Both the position numbers and the translations under genes were made by a program. The notes under the pieces were generated by a model, which was given only the letters and a program-made list of their open reading frames with translations, was not told where the DNA came from and did not search any database. This document shows positions 53,176-61,112 of a DNA stretch of 64,000 nt, piece after piece (the first letter of the stretch is position 1; every line of letters begins with the position of its first letter). This stretch comes from VRUE01 sp036266075 (GTDB lineage: Bacteria; Actinomycetota; Thermoleophilia; Solirubrobacterales; 70-9), in assembly GCA_036266075.1 (NCBI GenBank), contig DATANV010000030.1, positions 15,484 through 79,483 of the forward strand. The letters are read 5' to 3'.

Positions 53176-54088
53176 GCTGCGTAGTATCCGCCGCTTGACC
53201 AAGCTTGACTTCATCACCGGCGAAGAGCTGGGGGCTTTCGAGCTCGGGCAGCTGCTCGACCGGGCGGCGGAGCTGAAAACGGGGCGACGGCTGAAGGCCG
53301 CCGCCGCCGAGCAGCCGCTGGCCGGACGCAGCATCGCCCTCTTCTTCGAAAAGCCCTCGACCCGGACGCGGATCTCCTTCGAGGTCGGCGTTGGCGAGCT
53401 GGGCGGGACGCCGATCGTCCTGCGCGGCGACGAACTGCAGCTCTCGCGCGGCGAGTCGATCGGCGACACGGCGCGGGTCCTCTCGCGCTACGTCGACGCG
53501 ATCGTGATCCGTTCTGGCTCGCACGAGGCGGTCGCCGAGCTTGCCGCCGAGGCGGACGTGCCGGTCGTCAATGCGCTGACCCCGAAGCACCATCCTTGCC
53601 AGGCCCTGGCCGACCTGCTGACCCTGCGCGAGCGCTTCGGCGACCTGCAGGGACGGCGCCTGGCCTACGTCGGCGACGGCAACAACGTCGCCCGCTCGCT
53701 GACGATCGCCGGCGAGCTCGCCGGGCTGGAGGTGGTCGTCGCGGCACCCGCCGGCTACCAGCTCGAGCAGGGCCACGGTGCCAAGCTGACCGACGACCCG
53801 CGGCTCGGCGTCTCCGGCGCCGACGCGATCTACACCGACGTCTGGGTCAGCATGGGCGACGAGCGGGAGGCCGAGCGGCGCCGCGGCGACCTCGCCCCCT
53901 TCCGCGTCGATGCCGACCTGCTGAGCGCGGCAAACGACGACGCCGTCGTCCTGCACTGCCTGCCGGCCCACCCGGGGGAGGAGATCACGGCCGAGGTGCT
54001 TTACGGCCCGCGCTCCGCCGTCTGGGACCAGGCGGAGAACCGCCTCCACACTCAAAAGGCACTGCTCATGGCGCTTCTCGAGGGTTAG
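53165..54088 (+). CDS. argF: ornithine carbamoyltransferase
   Basis: 307 residues, GTG at 53165 (VKRTLRSIRRLTKLDFITGE); a TTG ten codons later is an alternative. Carbamoyl-phosphate loop FEKPSTRTRISFEVG, HPCQALADLLTLRERFG, DVWVSMGDE, and HCLPAHPGEEI are the diagnostic blocks. Converts ornithine to citrulline. No other arg gene is in the window. Followed by lgt 8 nt after its stop. Confidence 0.93.
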   Translation: MKRTLRSIRRLTKLDFITGEELGAFELGQLLDRAAELKTGRRLKAAAAEQPLAGRSIALFFEKPSTRTRISFEVGVGELGGTPIVLRGDELQLSRGESIGDTARVLSRYVDAIVIRSGSHEAVAELAAEADVPVVNALTPKHHPCQALADLLTLRERFGDLQGRRLAYVGDGNNVARSLTIAGELAGLEVVVAAPAGYQLEQGHGAKLTDDPRLGVSGADAIYTDVWVSMGDEREAERRRGDLAPFRVDADLLSAANDDAVVLHCLPAHPGEEITAEVLYGPRSAVWDQAENRLHTQKALLMALLEG

Positions 54089-54096
54089 GAGTCGCC

Positions 54097-54888
54097 GTGT
54101 ACCCCGAGATACACCTTGGTCCGGTGACGATCCAGACCTTCGGCCTGATGTTCGCACTCGCCTTTCTTGCCGCCGGAGCGCTGATCGGCAAGCGGCTTCG
54201 GGAGATAGGGAGGCCGGTCGACTGGGCCTACGAGATGGGCTTCGCGGCGTTGATTGGCGGGATCGTCGGCTCGCGCCTCTACTTCATCGTCGAGAACTAC
54301 GACAGCGTCAAGGACGACCTGCTCGGCAACCTCTTCTCCGGCTCGGGGCTGGTCTGGTACGGCGGCGCGATCGGCGGGACGATCGCGGTCTTGATCTGGG
54401 CCTGGTACCGGGATTTCCTCGGCCTTGCCCTGCTCGACCTGGCGGCGCCGGCCCTTGCGCTCGGCTACGCGATCGGCCGCTGCGGCTGTCAGCTCTCCGG
54501 CGACGGCGACTACGGCAAGGCCTGGGACGGACCGTGGGCGATGTCCTACCCGGACGGCACCGTGCCGACCGACCAGACGGTCCACCCGACGCCGATCTAC
54601 GAGACCCTGGCGATGGGGTTGGGCGCGTGGATCCTCTGGCAGTTGCGCGATCGCTTTAGGGCGGGGGTGCTCTTCGCGATCTACCTGATCTATGCCGGTG
54701 CGGAGCGCTTCCTGGTCGAGTTCATCCGCCGCAACAGCGACACCGCGCTGGGGCTGACCACTGCTCAGCTCGAGAGCCTTGCAATGATGCTGGTCGGCGT
54801 GATTGGCCTCTACGCAGCGAAAAGGGCGTACGGAGGCCTGACCCGCAGTAACCAGAGGGCAACGGCCGATACTCGCCTGGCAGGTTGA
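54097..54888 (+). CDS. lgt: prolipoprotein diacylglyceryl transferase
   Basis: 263 residues, GTG at 54097 after AGGAG. Seven membrane segments, the substrate-site GRCGCQLSGDGDYGK (usual form GRxGNFxNGExYG), HPTPIYE, and RFLVEFIRR with the conserved arginine. It attaches diacylglycerol to lipobox cysteine. The altered GRCGCQ/GDGDYG is also the common form in high-GC Gram-positives. Tail-to-head with argF, so possibly cotranscribed. Confidence 0.92.
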   Translation: MYPEIHLGPVTIQTFGLMFALAFLAAGALIGKRLREIGRPVDWAYEMGFAALIGGIVGSRLYFIVENYDSVKDDLLGNLFSGSGLVWYGGAIGGTIAVLIWAWYRDFLGLALLDLAAPALALGYAIGRCGCQLSGDGDYGKAWDGPWAMSYPDGTVPTDQTVHPTPIYETLAMGLGAWILWQLRDRFRAGVLFAIYLIYAGAERFLVEFIRRNSDTALGLTTAQLESLAMMLVGVIGLYAAKRAYGGLTRSNQRATADTRLAG

Positions 54889-54957
54889 ATGCAGTAAGGC
54901 CGGCCGTTGGCTAATCTTGCAAAGAATATTTTGAGGTAAACGAGGAGGAACGCCAAA

Positions 54958-55800
54958 GTGGGTGCAGTGGAGACCGGTAGCGAGGGCGGCGCCGCGGCGA
55001 CCGTTGGCGGGCTGCTGGACGCGGCGACCGAGAAGATCGCCGCCGCCGGCTGCGAGGATCCCAAGGGCGACGCGGAGGCGCTCGTCGCCGACGCCCTCGG
55101 CATCGGCGTCGGGGAGCTCTCGCGCGACGGCACCGGCGTGCCCCCGGCCGAGGTAGTCGCCGCGGTCGAAGCGGCGGTGGCGCGCCGCGCCGAGCATGAG
55201 CCGCTGGCCTACGTCCTCGGCCGCGCCCCGTTTCGCAACCTCGAGATCGCGGTCGACTCGCGCGTGCTCTGGCCGCGCCGCGAGACCGAGCTGCTGGTTG
55301 AGGTCGGCACCGAACTGGCGGAGGGCGCGCGCGTGCACGAGGTTGGCACCGGCTCCGGGGCGATTGCCCTGGCGCTGATGTCGGAGCGTCCCGACCTGCG
55401 CATCACCGCCTCTGACCTCTCGCCCGAAGCTGTCGAAGCGGCGCGCGAGAACGCCGAGCGCCTCGGGCTCGAGCTCGAGGTCAGCGTCGCCGCGGGGCTG
55501 CCTGAAGGGCTGGAGGGCGTCGACCTCGTGATCGCCAACCTTCCCTACGTCACCGACGAGACGATCTACGACCGCTCGCCTGAGATCCGCCGCGAGCCGC
55601 GGATCGCCGTCACCGGCGCCTGCGGTGCCGACGGCCTCGGCGTGATCCGCGGCCTGATCGAGGAAACGCCGAGCGGTTGGCGGATGGCGATGGAGCACGA
55701 CACCCACCACGGCCCGGCGATGCAGGAGATGCTGCGCGACGCCACCACCATGCGCGACTACATGGGAGACGAGCGAGTAACCGTCGGCGTCGCGCCCTAA
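54958..55800 (+). CDS. prmC: PrmC/HemK-like N5-glutamine methyltransferase
   Basis: 280 residues, GTG at 54958 with a strong GAGGAGGA ribosome binding site. PrmC layout: N-terminal helical domain, then VLWPRRETELLVEVGTEL, SAM-binding VHEVGTGSGAIALALMSERP. The active site normally NPPY reads NLPYV, and the usual PRPETE is PRRETE. The NPPY change removes a proline, not the amide-contacting Asn/Tyr. It probably still methylates release factors; a related substrate is possible. No prfA is adjacent. Confidence 0.82.
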   Translation: MGAVETGSEGGAAATVGGLLDAATEKIAAAGCEDPKGDAEALVADALGIGVGELSRDGTGVPPAEVVAAVEAAVARRAEHEPLAYVLGRAPFRNLEIAVDSRVLWPRRETELLVEVGTELAEGARVHEVGTGSGAIALALMSERPDLRITASDLSPEAVEAARENAERLGLELEVSVAAGLPEGLEGVDLVIANLPYVTDETIYDRSPEIRREPRIAVTGACGADGLGVIRGLIEETPSGWRMAMEHDTHHGPAMQEMLRDATTMRDYMGDERVTVGVAP

Positions 55801-55836
55801 GCGGCCTCGCCTTGCACCTAATACGGTTGGCTCACC

Positions 55837-57366
55837 ATGGCTGACTCGACCACGCGGGCTGAACCGGCGGCCGGCTCCACCCAGGCCGAGCGCCTCGCCA
55901 AGGCAGAGCGGCTGCGGGCGGAAGGGATCGATCCCTATCCCTTCTCTTTCCCCGACCGTACCGGCATCGGCGAGATCCTCGTGGCGCACGATCCCGGGCA
56001 GCTCGGCGAGGGCGAGCACCGTGAGTTCTCCTACCGGATCGCCGGCCGGCTGACCGGCCAGCGCGGGCACGGCAAGACGAGCTTCTTCGACGTTCGCGAC
56101 CTCTCCGGGACGATCCAGGCCTACGCCCGCGTCGACGCGCTGGGCCAGGAGGCGTTCGACCGGATCGAAGACCTCGACATCGGCGATCTGGTTGGCGTTG
56201 AGGGCGACCTCTACGTGACGAAAAGGAGCCAGCTGGCGATCGAGGTGCGCGAGTGCACGCTGCTCGCCAAGGCGCTGCGGGATCCGCCCGACCTCTTCCA
56301 CGGCATCTCCGACCCCGAGGTCCGCTACCGCCAGCGGGAGCTGGACCTGATGGCCAACGAGCGCTCGCGCGAGATATTCGCGATGCGGGCCAAAGTCGTG
56401 GCAGCGATCCGCGATCACCTCAACGAGCGCGGCTACGTGGAGATGGAAACGCCGGTCCTGCAGCGGATGACCGGCGGCGCCGCGGCGCGTCCCTTCAAGA
56501 CGCACCATCACGCGCTCGACCGCCACCTCTACCTGCGGATCGCCACCGAGCTGTACCTGAAGCGGGCGATCGTCGGCGGCTTCGAGAACGTCTACGAGCT
56601 GGGCAAGTTCTTCCGCAACGAGGGGATGTCGCCGCAGCACAACCCCGAGTTCACGATGCTCGAGTGGTTCGTCAGCGGCGCCGACTACCACGGTGTGATG
56701 GACGTCGCCGAGGGCATCGTCTCCGACGTCGCCCAGCGGGTTCTGGGGACGACGAAGGTCGAGCGCGACGGGGTGGAGATCGACCTGGCGCCGCCCTGGC
56801 CGCGGCTGCGGCTGCAGGACCTGCTGCTCGAAGAGACCGGCGTCGACATCACCAAGGCGAGCCGCGACGAGCTGGCCGAGATCGCCGGCGAGGACGCCGA
56901 CCCGGACGACGACTGGGCGGGCCTGGTCGACACGCTGCAGGGCAAGCTGATCGAGCCGAAGCTGATTCAGCCGACCTTCATCATCGACCTGCCACTGGCT
57001 ATCTGGCCGCTGGTCAAGCCGGTGCCCGAGCACCCCGAGCTGCTCGCCGCTGCCTTCGACGGGATCGTCGCCGGGATGGAGATCACCGGCGGCGGCACCG
57101 ACGTCAACGACCCGATCGAACAGCGCCGCCACTTCGTCGAACAGCGGACCCGGCAGGAATCGGGGGCCGAGGAGACGCCACACGAGCACGACGAGGAGTT
57201 CGTGCGGGCGCTCGAATACGGAATGCTGACGGCGAGTGGCTCGGGTCTTGGCGTCGACCGCCTGATGATGATCCTCAGCGGCGCCAAGACGCTCCGCGAC
57301 GTGATCCTCTTCCCCTCGATGCGCGAGGCGCCGGGTCTCGAGGAGGGTAAGGGCTCATCCCGGTAG
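55837..57366 (+). CDS. lysS: lysyl-tRNA synthetase, class II
   Basis: 509 residues. OB-fold anticodon domain (RIAGRLTGQRGHGKTSFFDV), class II motif 2 region (NVYELGKFFRNEGMSPQHNP, EFTMLEWF) and motif 3 (GSGLGVDRLMMILSG). The middle of the catalytic domain carries a short insertion around DADPDDDWAGLVDTL. The C-terminal residues EGKGSSR and the stop codon are supplied by a long palindromic element, whose other arm gives the same tail to the convergent CDF transporter. Housekeeping function is secure. Confidence 0.95.
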   Translation: MADSTTRAEPAAGSTQAERLAKAERLRAEGIDPYPFSFPDRTGIGEILVAHDPGQLGEGEHREFSYRIAGRLTGQRGHGKTSFFDVRDLSGTIQAYARVDALGQEAFDRIEDLDIGDLVGVEGDLYVTKRSQLAIEVRECTLLAKALRDPPDLFHGISDPEVRYRQRELDLMANERSREIFAMRAKVVAAIRDHLNERGYVEMETPVLQRMTGGAAARPFKTHHHALDRHLYLRIATELYLKRAIVGGFENVYELGKFFRNEGMSPQHNPEFTMLEWFVSGADYHGVMDVAEGIVSDVAQRVLGTTKVERDGVEIDLAPPWPRLRLQDLLLEETGVDITKASRDELAEIAGEDADPDDDWAGLVDTLQGKLIEPKLIQPTFIIDLPLAIWPLVKPVPEHPELLAAAFDGIVAGMEITGGGTDVNDPIEQRRHFVEQRTRQESGAEETPHEHDEEFVRALEYGMLTASGSGLGVDRLMMILSGAKTLRDVILFPSMREAPGLEEGKGSSR

Positions 57367-57467
57367 GGGTCCACTTAACTTTTTCTGAAGTCAGGTGCCG
57401 GCCGTCCGAGGATGTCGCCCCAGAAAAAGCACAAGACGTTCCACCCCTACCGGGATGAGCCCTTACC
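57346..57467. repeat. long interrupted palindrome, GGTAGGGGT family, copy 4
   Basis: Perfect 25-bp outer stem (57346-57370 with 57443-57467, containing GGGCTCATCCCGGTAGGGGT) and a perfect 9-bp inner stem CTTTTTCTG/CAGAAAAAG (57379-57387, 57421-57429). In this copy the orientation of the two middle segments is reversed relative to copy 3. Both flanking genes use TAG in GGTAG as stop. Confidence 0.92.
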
Positions 57468-58364
57468 TTCGATCTGGACGAGGTGCGCCGGCTCGTGCTC
57501 GACCTGGAGCGTCGTGTGATGGATGCCGAAAGTGCGCTCGATCAGATCGGCTAGCTCCAAGCGGAGGCGGTGGCAGTCGGCGTCGCGGGCGACCGTGACG
57601 TGGGCCGAAAGGGCCGGGAACTCCGAGGTGACCTCCCAGACGTGCAGGTCGTGGACCTCGACCACGCCGGCCAGCGCGGCCATGCGCTGGCCGATCTGCT
57701 CCGGGTCGATTCCCTTGGGTGAGGCCTCGAGGAAGATCCGGCCCGAGTCGCGCAGGAGGCCGTAGGCGGAGCGCAGCATCAGGCCGGCGACCAGCAGCGA
57801 GGCGATCGCGTCGGCGCGGTCGAAGCCGGTCAGCAGAATGATCGCGGCGGCGATGGCGGTGCCGATGAAGGCATAGAGGTCGGTGAGCAGATGCTGGAAG
57901 CTGCCCTCGACGTTGAGGCTCTGGCGGTTGGCGCGAGCGAGGACGGCGGTGGCGACGAGGTTGACGACGATCCCCGCGAGGGCGACGAGCAGGACCAGGG
58001 CGCCGTCGACTCCGGGCGGGTCGACGAGGCGCCGCACCCCCTCGATGGCGATCGCGGCGGCGAGCACCAGCAGGGTGATGCCGTTGGCCTGCGCGGAGAG
58101 GATCTCGACCCGTTTGAGGCCGAACGTCATGCGTCCCTCGGCGGGGCGTTTGGCGAGTCGGATCGCGACGAGAGACAGGCCGATCGCCGCCGCGTCGGTG
58201 AGCATGTGGGCGGCGTCGGAGAGCAGCGCCAGCGAGTTGGCGACGATGCCGGTCACCACCTCGGCGAGCATGAAGCCGAGGATCAGCGCCAGCGCGATCG
58301 TCAGCCTGCCGCGGTCGGCATCCGCGGAGGCGCCGTGAGCGTGGCCGGCGTGGGTGTGGCTCAT
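57447..58364 (-). CDS. cation diffusion facilitator transporter
   Basis: 305 residues, six membrane helices. N-terminal His-rich MSHTHAGHAHGASADADRGR, metal sites in LLSDAAHMLTDAAAIGLSL (helix II, HxxxD) and QHLLTDLYAFIGTAI (helix V), and a C-terminal alpha/beta domain with HDLHVWEVTSEFPALSAHV. Exports Zn2+, Co2+ or Cd2+ (CzcD-like). The tail EGKGSSR comes from the repeat shared with lysS. Confidence 0.92.
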   Translation of the reverse strand: MSHTHAGHAHGASADADRGRLTIALALILGFMLAEVVTGIVANSLALLSDAAHMLTDAAAIGLSLVAIRLAKRPAEGRMTFGLKRVEILSAQANGITLLVLAAAIAIEGVRRLVDPPGVDGALVLLVALAGIVVNLVATAVLARANRQSLNVEGSFQHLLTDLYAFIGTAIAAAIILLTGFDRADAIASLLVAGLMLRSAYGLLRDSGRIFLEASPKGIDPEQIGQRMAALAGVVEVHDLHVWEVTSEFPALSAHVTVARDADCHRLRLELADLIERTFGIHHTTLQVEHEPAHLVQIEGKGSSR

Positions 58365-58392
58365 CGCTTCATCGTAGGCGGAGCGGGCCCGT

Positions 58393-59148
58393 TCAGAACG
58401 CCGATTTGAGCAGGCCGCCGTCGATCGGGATCACCGCGCCCGTGATGTAGGCGGCGCGCTCTGAGCAGAGGAAGGCGACCAGGTCGCCATACTCCTCTGG
58501 CCGGCCGAGCCGCCGCGCCGGCACCTGTTCGCGCACGACCTCTTCGGCCTTCTCCATCGAGCCGTAGTTGGAGGCGATCCGCTCGGTGGCGAAGCGGCCG
58601 GTAGCGACGGTGTTGACCGTGATCCCATCGCCGGCGACCTCGGCGGCGAGCGTCTTGAAGAAGCCCACCGCGGCCATGCGGTGCGCGTTGGAGAGGTTGA
58701 GCCCGGCGATCGGCTCGCGCGTCGAGCTGGAGCCGACGTTGACGATTCGCCCCCAGCCACGCTCGCGCATGCCGGGCACGACGGCGCCGGCGAGCACCCG
58801 CGGCGCCAGGACCAGGGAGCGGTAGGCCGTCTCCCACTCGTGGGGATCGTTGTCGAGCGCGCCGCCGAGTGGCGGCCCGCCGGTGTTGGCGACGAGAACG
58901 TCGACCGGCCCGAGCGCCGCCTCGACCTCGCCGGGCAGCTCCGCCAGGCGGTCGAGGTCCGAGGCGTCGGCGACGAAGGGGGAGACGTCGCCCTCGCTCT
59001 CCGCAGCCGCCTCCTCGATGCTCTCCCGGGAGCGACTGGCGACCGCGACCCGCGCCCCCTCGCGCGCCAGCGCAGCGGCGATCGCCCGCCCAATCCCACG
59101 ACTCGCGCCCATCACCAGCGCCACCCGGCCGTCTATCTCGAGGTCCAT
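58393..59148 (-). CDS. SDR-family oxidoreductase with atypical active site
   Basis: 251 residues. Dinucleotide motif GASRGIGRAIAAALAREG, VLVANTGGPP, and C-terminal AAYITGAVIPIDGGLLKS typical of classical SDRs. The usual Ser-Tyr-Lys is altered: after VGSSSTREPIAGLNLSNAHR the position of YxxxK reads NAHRM, a subfamily feature seen in several SDRs with a conserved Ser and Asn/Arg. The substrate is unknown. Its start lies 22 bp from the tRNA-Glu gene. Confidence 0.87.
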   Translation of the reverse strand: MDLEIDGRVALVMGASRGIGRAIAAALAREGARVAVASRSRESIEEAAAESEGDVSPFVADASDLDRLAELPGEVEAALGPVDVLVANTGGPPLGGALDNDPHEWETAYRSLVLAPRVLAGAVVPGMRERGWGRIVNVGSSSTREPIAGLNLSNAHRMAAVGFFKTLAAEVAGDGITVNTVATGRFATERIASNYGSMEKAEEVVREQVPARRLGRPEEYGDLVAFLCSERAAYITGAVIPIDGGLLKSAF

Positions 59149-59169
59149 ACGGATAAAATTAACCGGCAG

Positions 59170-59265
59170 GCGCCCGTAGCTCAGTGGTCAACGGTCCCTT
59201 CACGGGGACCAAAGAGCGTCGGTCTTTCAAGCCGAAGGTCGCGAGTTCGATTCTCGTCGGGCGCA
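59170..59265 (+). tRNA. tRNA-Glu (UUC) with a ~22-nt insertion in the D-loop
   Basis: Acceptor GCGCCCG/CGGGCGC, D-stem GCTC/GAGC, anticodon stem TCGGT/GCCGA around CTTTCAA (TTC), T-arm GCGAG TTCGATT CTCGT. The D-loop is 31 nt instead of about 9: it contains a self-pairing GGTCCC-TTCACG-GGGACC hairpin. Without it the tRNA folds normally. Whether the insert is processed or tolerated is unknown. The text CCCTTCACGG resembles the anticodon arm of canonical tRNA-Glu. Confidence 0.7.
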
Positions 59266-59275
59266 TGGAGGAGAG

Positions 59276-59302
59276 TGCCGGCAAATGCCGGCCCTTCTTT
59301 TT
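59276..59302 (+). terminator. intrinsic terminator after tRNA-Glu
   Basis: GCCGGC-AAAT-GCCGGC stem (59277-59292) followed by CCTTCTTTTT. Classical Rho-independent form, 11 nt after the tRNA end. Confidence 0.85.
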
Positions 59303-59475
59303 GCAGAGCCAGATGCTCGGTTGGGGCCGGAGCTGCGTTCCGCGAGCTTCCCGGCGATTCCGAGAGGTTCCGGGGCATCGGGGTCACATTCTGGTCGCAT
59401 TGCCTGGCGGTGACACCCTGCCCGAGCAGGCTTCGACCGAGAAGGAGCCGCGCCAACTCTTAGGCTGCGGCAATC

Positions 59476-59682
59476 GTGAGCGCTGCCGAGAAGAAGGCCC
59501 GAGCCGACCTGCGGCGTCTCCAGACCGCGTTTGAGAAAGCGCAGAGTCAGCGGGACAAGGCCAGCGCCGAGCGCCGTAAGGCCTTCGAGCGGGCCCGGAA
59601 AGCCGGTCTCTCCACCCGCGACATCGCCGCTGAGACCGGCCTGCACCACAGCCGGGTTGCGGAAATCCTCAACGGCGAATAG
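59476..59682 (+). CDS. small helix-turn-helix protein
   Basis: 68 residues, GTG at 59476. A charged coiled-coil start (KKARADLRRLQTAFEKAQSQ) is followed by a HTH of sigma-70 region 4/Cro type (RKAGLSTRDIAAETGLHHSR, VAEILNGE). Probably a DNA-binding regulator or excisionase-like factor of the accessory region, which begins at the tRNA-Glu. No partner gene is obvious. Confidence 0.7.
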   Translation: MSAAEKKARADLRRLQTAFEKAQSQRDKASAERRKAFERARKAGLSTRDIAAETGLHHSRVAEILNGE

Positions 59683-59691
59683 CCAGCCTGT

Positions 59692-59857
59692 CGGGGTACC
59701 CCGACCCGACGTCCGTGATGACCTCTTTCACCCAGGAGAGCTCGCCTACGCTGAACGACAATTCGACCCTTCGCAGAGCCTTGCTTCCCGTTACGCAGCC
59801 AAGGAGGCCGTTGTGAAGGCGCTCGGCGTTGACGGCTGGGATCCGCTTGATGTATAG
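59692..59857 (+). pseudogene. fragment of holo-ACP synthase (acpS)
   Basis: Frame reading LFHPGELAYAERQFDPSQSL then ASRYAAKEAVVKALGVDGWD matches the AcpS core (FTxxELxYA..., AARFAAKEAxxKALG). The N-terminal ~30 residues with the first metal ligands and the C-terminal half are missing, and no start codon is in frame. Read as a relic inserted in the tRNA-linked patch. Confidence 0.75.
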
Positions 59858-59885
59858 CTGCTCTTCGGCCTACGCTAGTGCCGTT

Positions 59886-60596
59886 CTAGCGGGCGGCATT
59901 AGCGAGTTGGATGCAAATCGCACGCACAGCAGCAACAGAAGACTTGGCTTCCTCCGGCTCAGCATCCTGTCCCTCGTGGACGACGGCATTACGTAGGACG
60001 TGGTGCCTTCGGTATGCCTCCCATTGATCGAGCTGTTTCACGTCAACACCCAAGAGCGCGCGAATCAATGACTGGGTTTGCTTGTTGTTTAGGTTGCCCA
60101 GGCCACGCGTGTTCAGTAGCACGTCTGCCCACTCAGGGCCATGGGCCTCGGCCGCTCTCCCGAGGAGAGTCCGCACTTGCACCTCTAGGTGTATATGGGC
60201 TGCAACAACAGCCATGTCTTGCTCGTCCCCGTCGTCTAGGAGATCTTCGGCCTTATCGAGAAAGCGGGCGCTGCTCGCGTAGTCGTCGGTGAGGGGCGTC
60301 ACCCAGGCGACGGACGGGATGGCGTCCGGCAGTCGCGCCGCTCGTCGGGCTCGGTGGAGCAGGCCTTCCGCCCGCTCCTGAGCCCCGGCCGCGTTGGAGG
60401 CTTGGAGCTCCAGCTTCAGGCTGGCAACCTCCTCGGGTTCATCAAGTCCCGAAGGACCGACGCTGATGCTGCGAACGCCGTCGGGGTGCATTATTTCGAA
60501 AATCCCTTGGCGGCTTAAGGGTCGTGCGTCAGTCTCATCGACCACGAAAGCGACTGACCACCAGCGCACGGGATTGTCTCCGGAGTTGCTCGTCAC
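59886..60596 (-). CDS. uncharacterised protein with HEPN-like motif
   Basis: 236 residues, GTG at 60596. Mixed alpha/beta N-terminus (VRWWSVAFVVDETDARPLSR), then a helical C-terminal half with LLNTRGLGNLNNKQTQSLIR and LRNAVVHEGQDAEPEEAKSS. The segment R202-N-A-V-V-H207 fits the RNxxxH (Rx4H) catalytic motif of HEPN ribonucleases, and the surrounding pattern of helices fits a HEPN four-helix core. HEPN proteins are typical of anti-phage and toxin systems. Base composition and placement in the tRNA patch suggest horizontal origin. The assignment is inference. Confidence 0.6.
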   Translation of the reverse strand: MTSNSGDNPVRWWSVAFVVDETDARPLSRQGIFEIMHPDGVRSISVGPSGLDEPEEVASLKLELQASNAAGAQERAEGLLHRARRAARLPDAIPSVAWVTPLTDDYASSARFLDKAEDLLDDGDEQDMAVVAAHIHLEVQVRTLLGRAAEAHGPEWADVLLNTRGLGNLNNKQTQSLIRALLGVDVKQLDQWEAYRRHHVLRNAVVHEGQDAEPEEAKSSVAAVRAICIQLANAAR

Positions 60597-60674
60597 CTTG
60601 CAGTTCGTTTCTTAGGTTCGATCCCAACGCTAGCCGGCTCGCTTGGCTGGCGGGTCGGCAGCGGACCGGACCCG

Positions 60675-61112
60675 TCAGCCGATCTTTTCTGCCAACTCGA
60701 TGATGATTCCCTCGGGGCCGCGGACGTAGCAGAGCCGGTAGCTGTTCTCGTAGCGCACCAGCTCGCCGACGAGCTCGGTACCGCGGGATTGGAGGCCGGC
60801 GACTATGGCGTCGATGTCCTCGACAAGGAAGGAGAGATGGCGGATGCCCGGGGTGTTCGACGGCGCGTGGGGGTCGCCGCTCTGAGTCGGCGGCGAGTGG
60901 AACTTCACCAGCTCGATTTCTACGTCGCCGTCTGAGGTTCGCAGCATCGCTAGCTCAGCCTTGGTCCCTTCGAGCGCGATGATGCGGTCTACCCACTCGC
61001 CCTCGACCTGGCCCGTGCCTCCCGACTCTAGGCCCAGCTCGACGAAGAACTCGATTGCAGCCGCTAGGTCGTTGACCACGATCCCGACGTGTTCCATCTT
61101 TTTGATTGCCAT
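60675..61112 (-). CDS. VOC/glyoxalase-fold protein
   Basis: 145 residues. Vicinal oxygen chelate fold with two beta-alpha-beta-beta units: MEHVGIVVNDLAAAIEFFVE, then IRHLSFLVEDIDAIVAGLQS, and terminal YVRGPEGIIIELAEKIG. Metal ligand candidates His (EHVGI), Glu (EIELVKF), His (RHLSF) and Glu (IIELAE). The reaction is unknown (glyoxalase, dioxygenase, epimerase or resistance protein are all possible). Confidence 0.88.
   Translation of the reverse strand: MAIKKMEHVGIVVNDLAAAIEFFVELGLESGGTGQVEGEWVDRIIALEGTKAELAMLRTSDGDVEIELVKFHSPPTQSGDPHAPSNTPGIRHLSFLVEDIDAIVAGLQSRGTELVGELVRYENSYRLCYVRGPEGIIIELAEKIG

Noticed and set aside
54085..57189. Open frame of over 1000 codons on the minus strand across lgt, prmC and lysS
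   Set aside because: It is an antisense mirror of three clearly identified genes with low-complexity composition and no homology; a usual effect of high GC.
59181..59456. Minus-strand ORF ending in HAPDENRTRDLRLERPTLFG
   Set aside because: This is the well-known spurious translation antisense to a tRNA gene.
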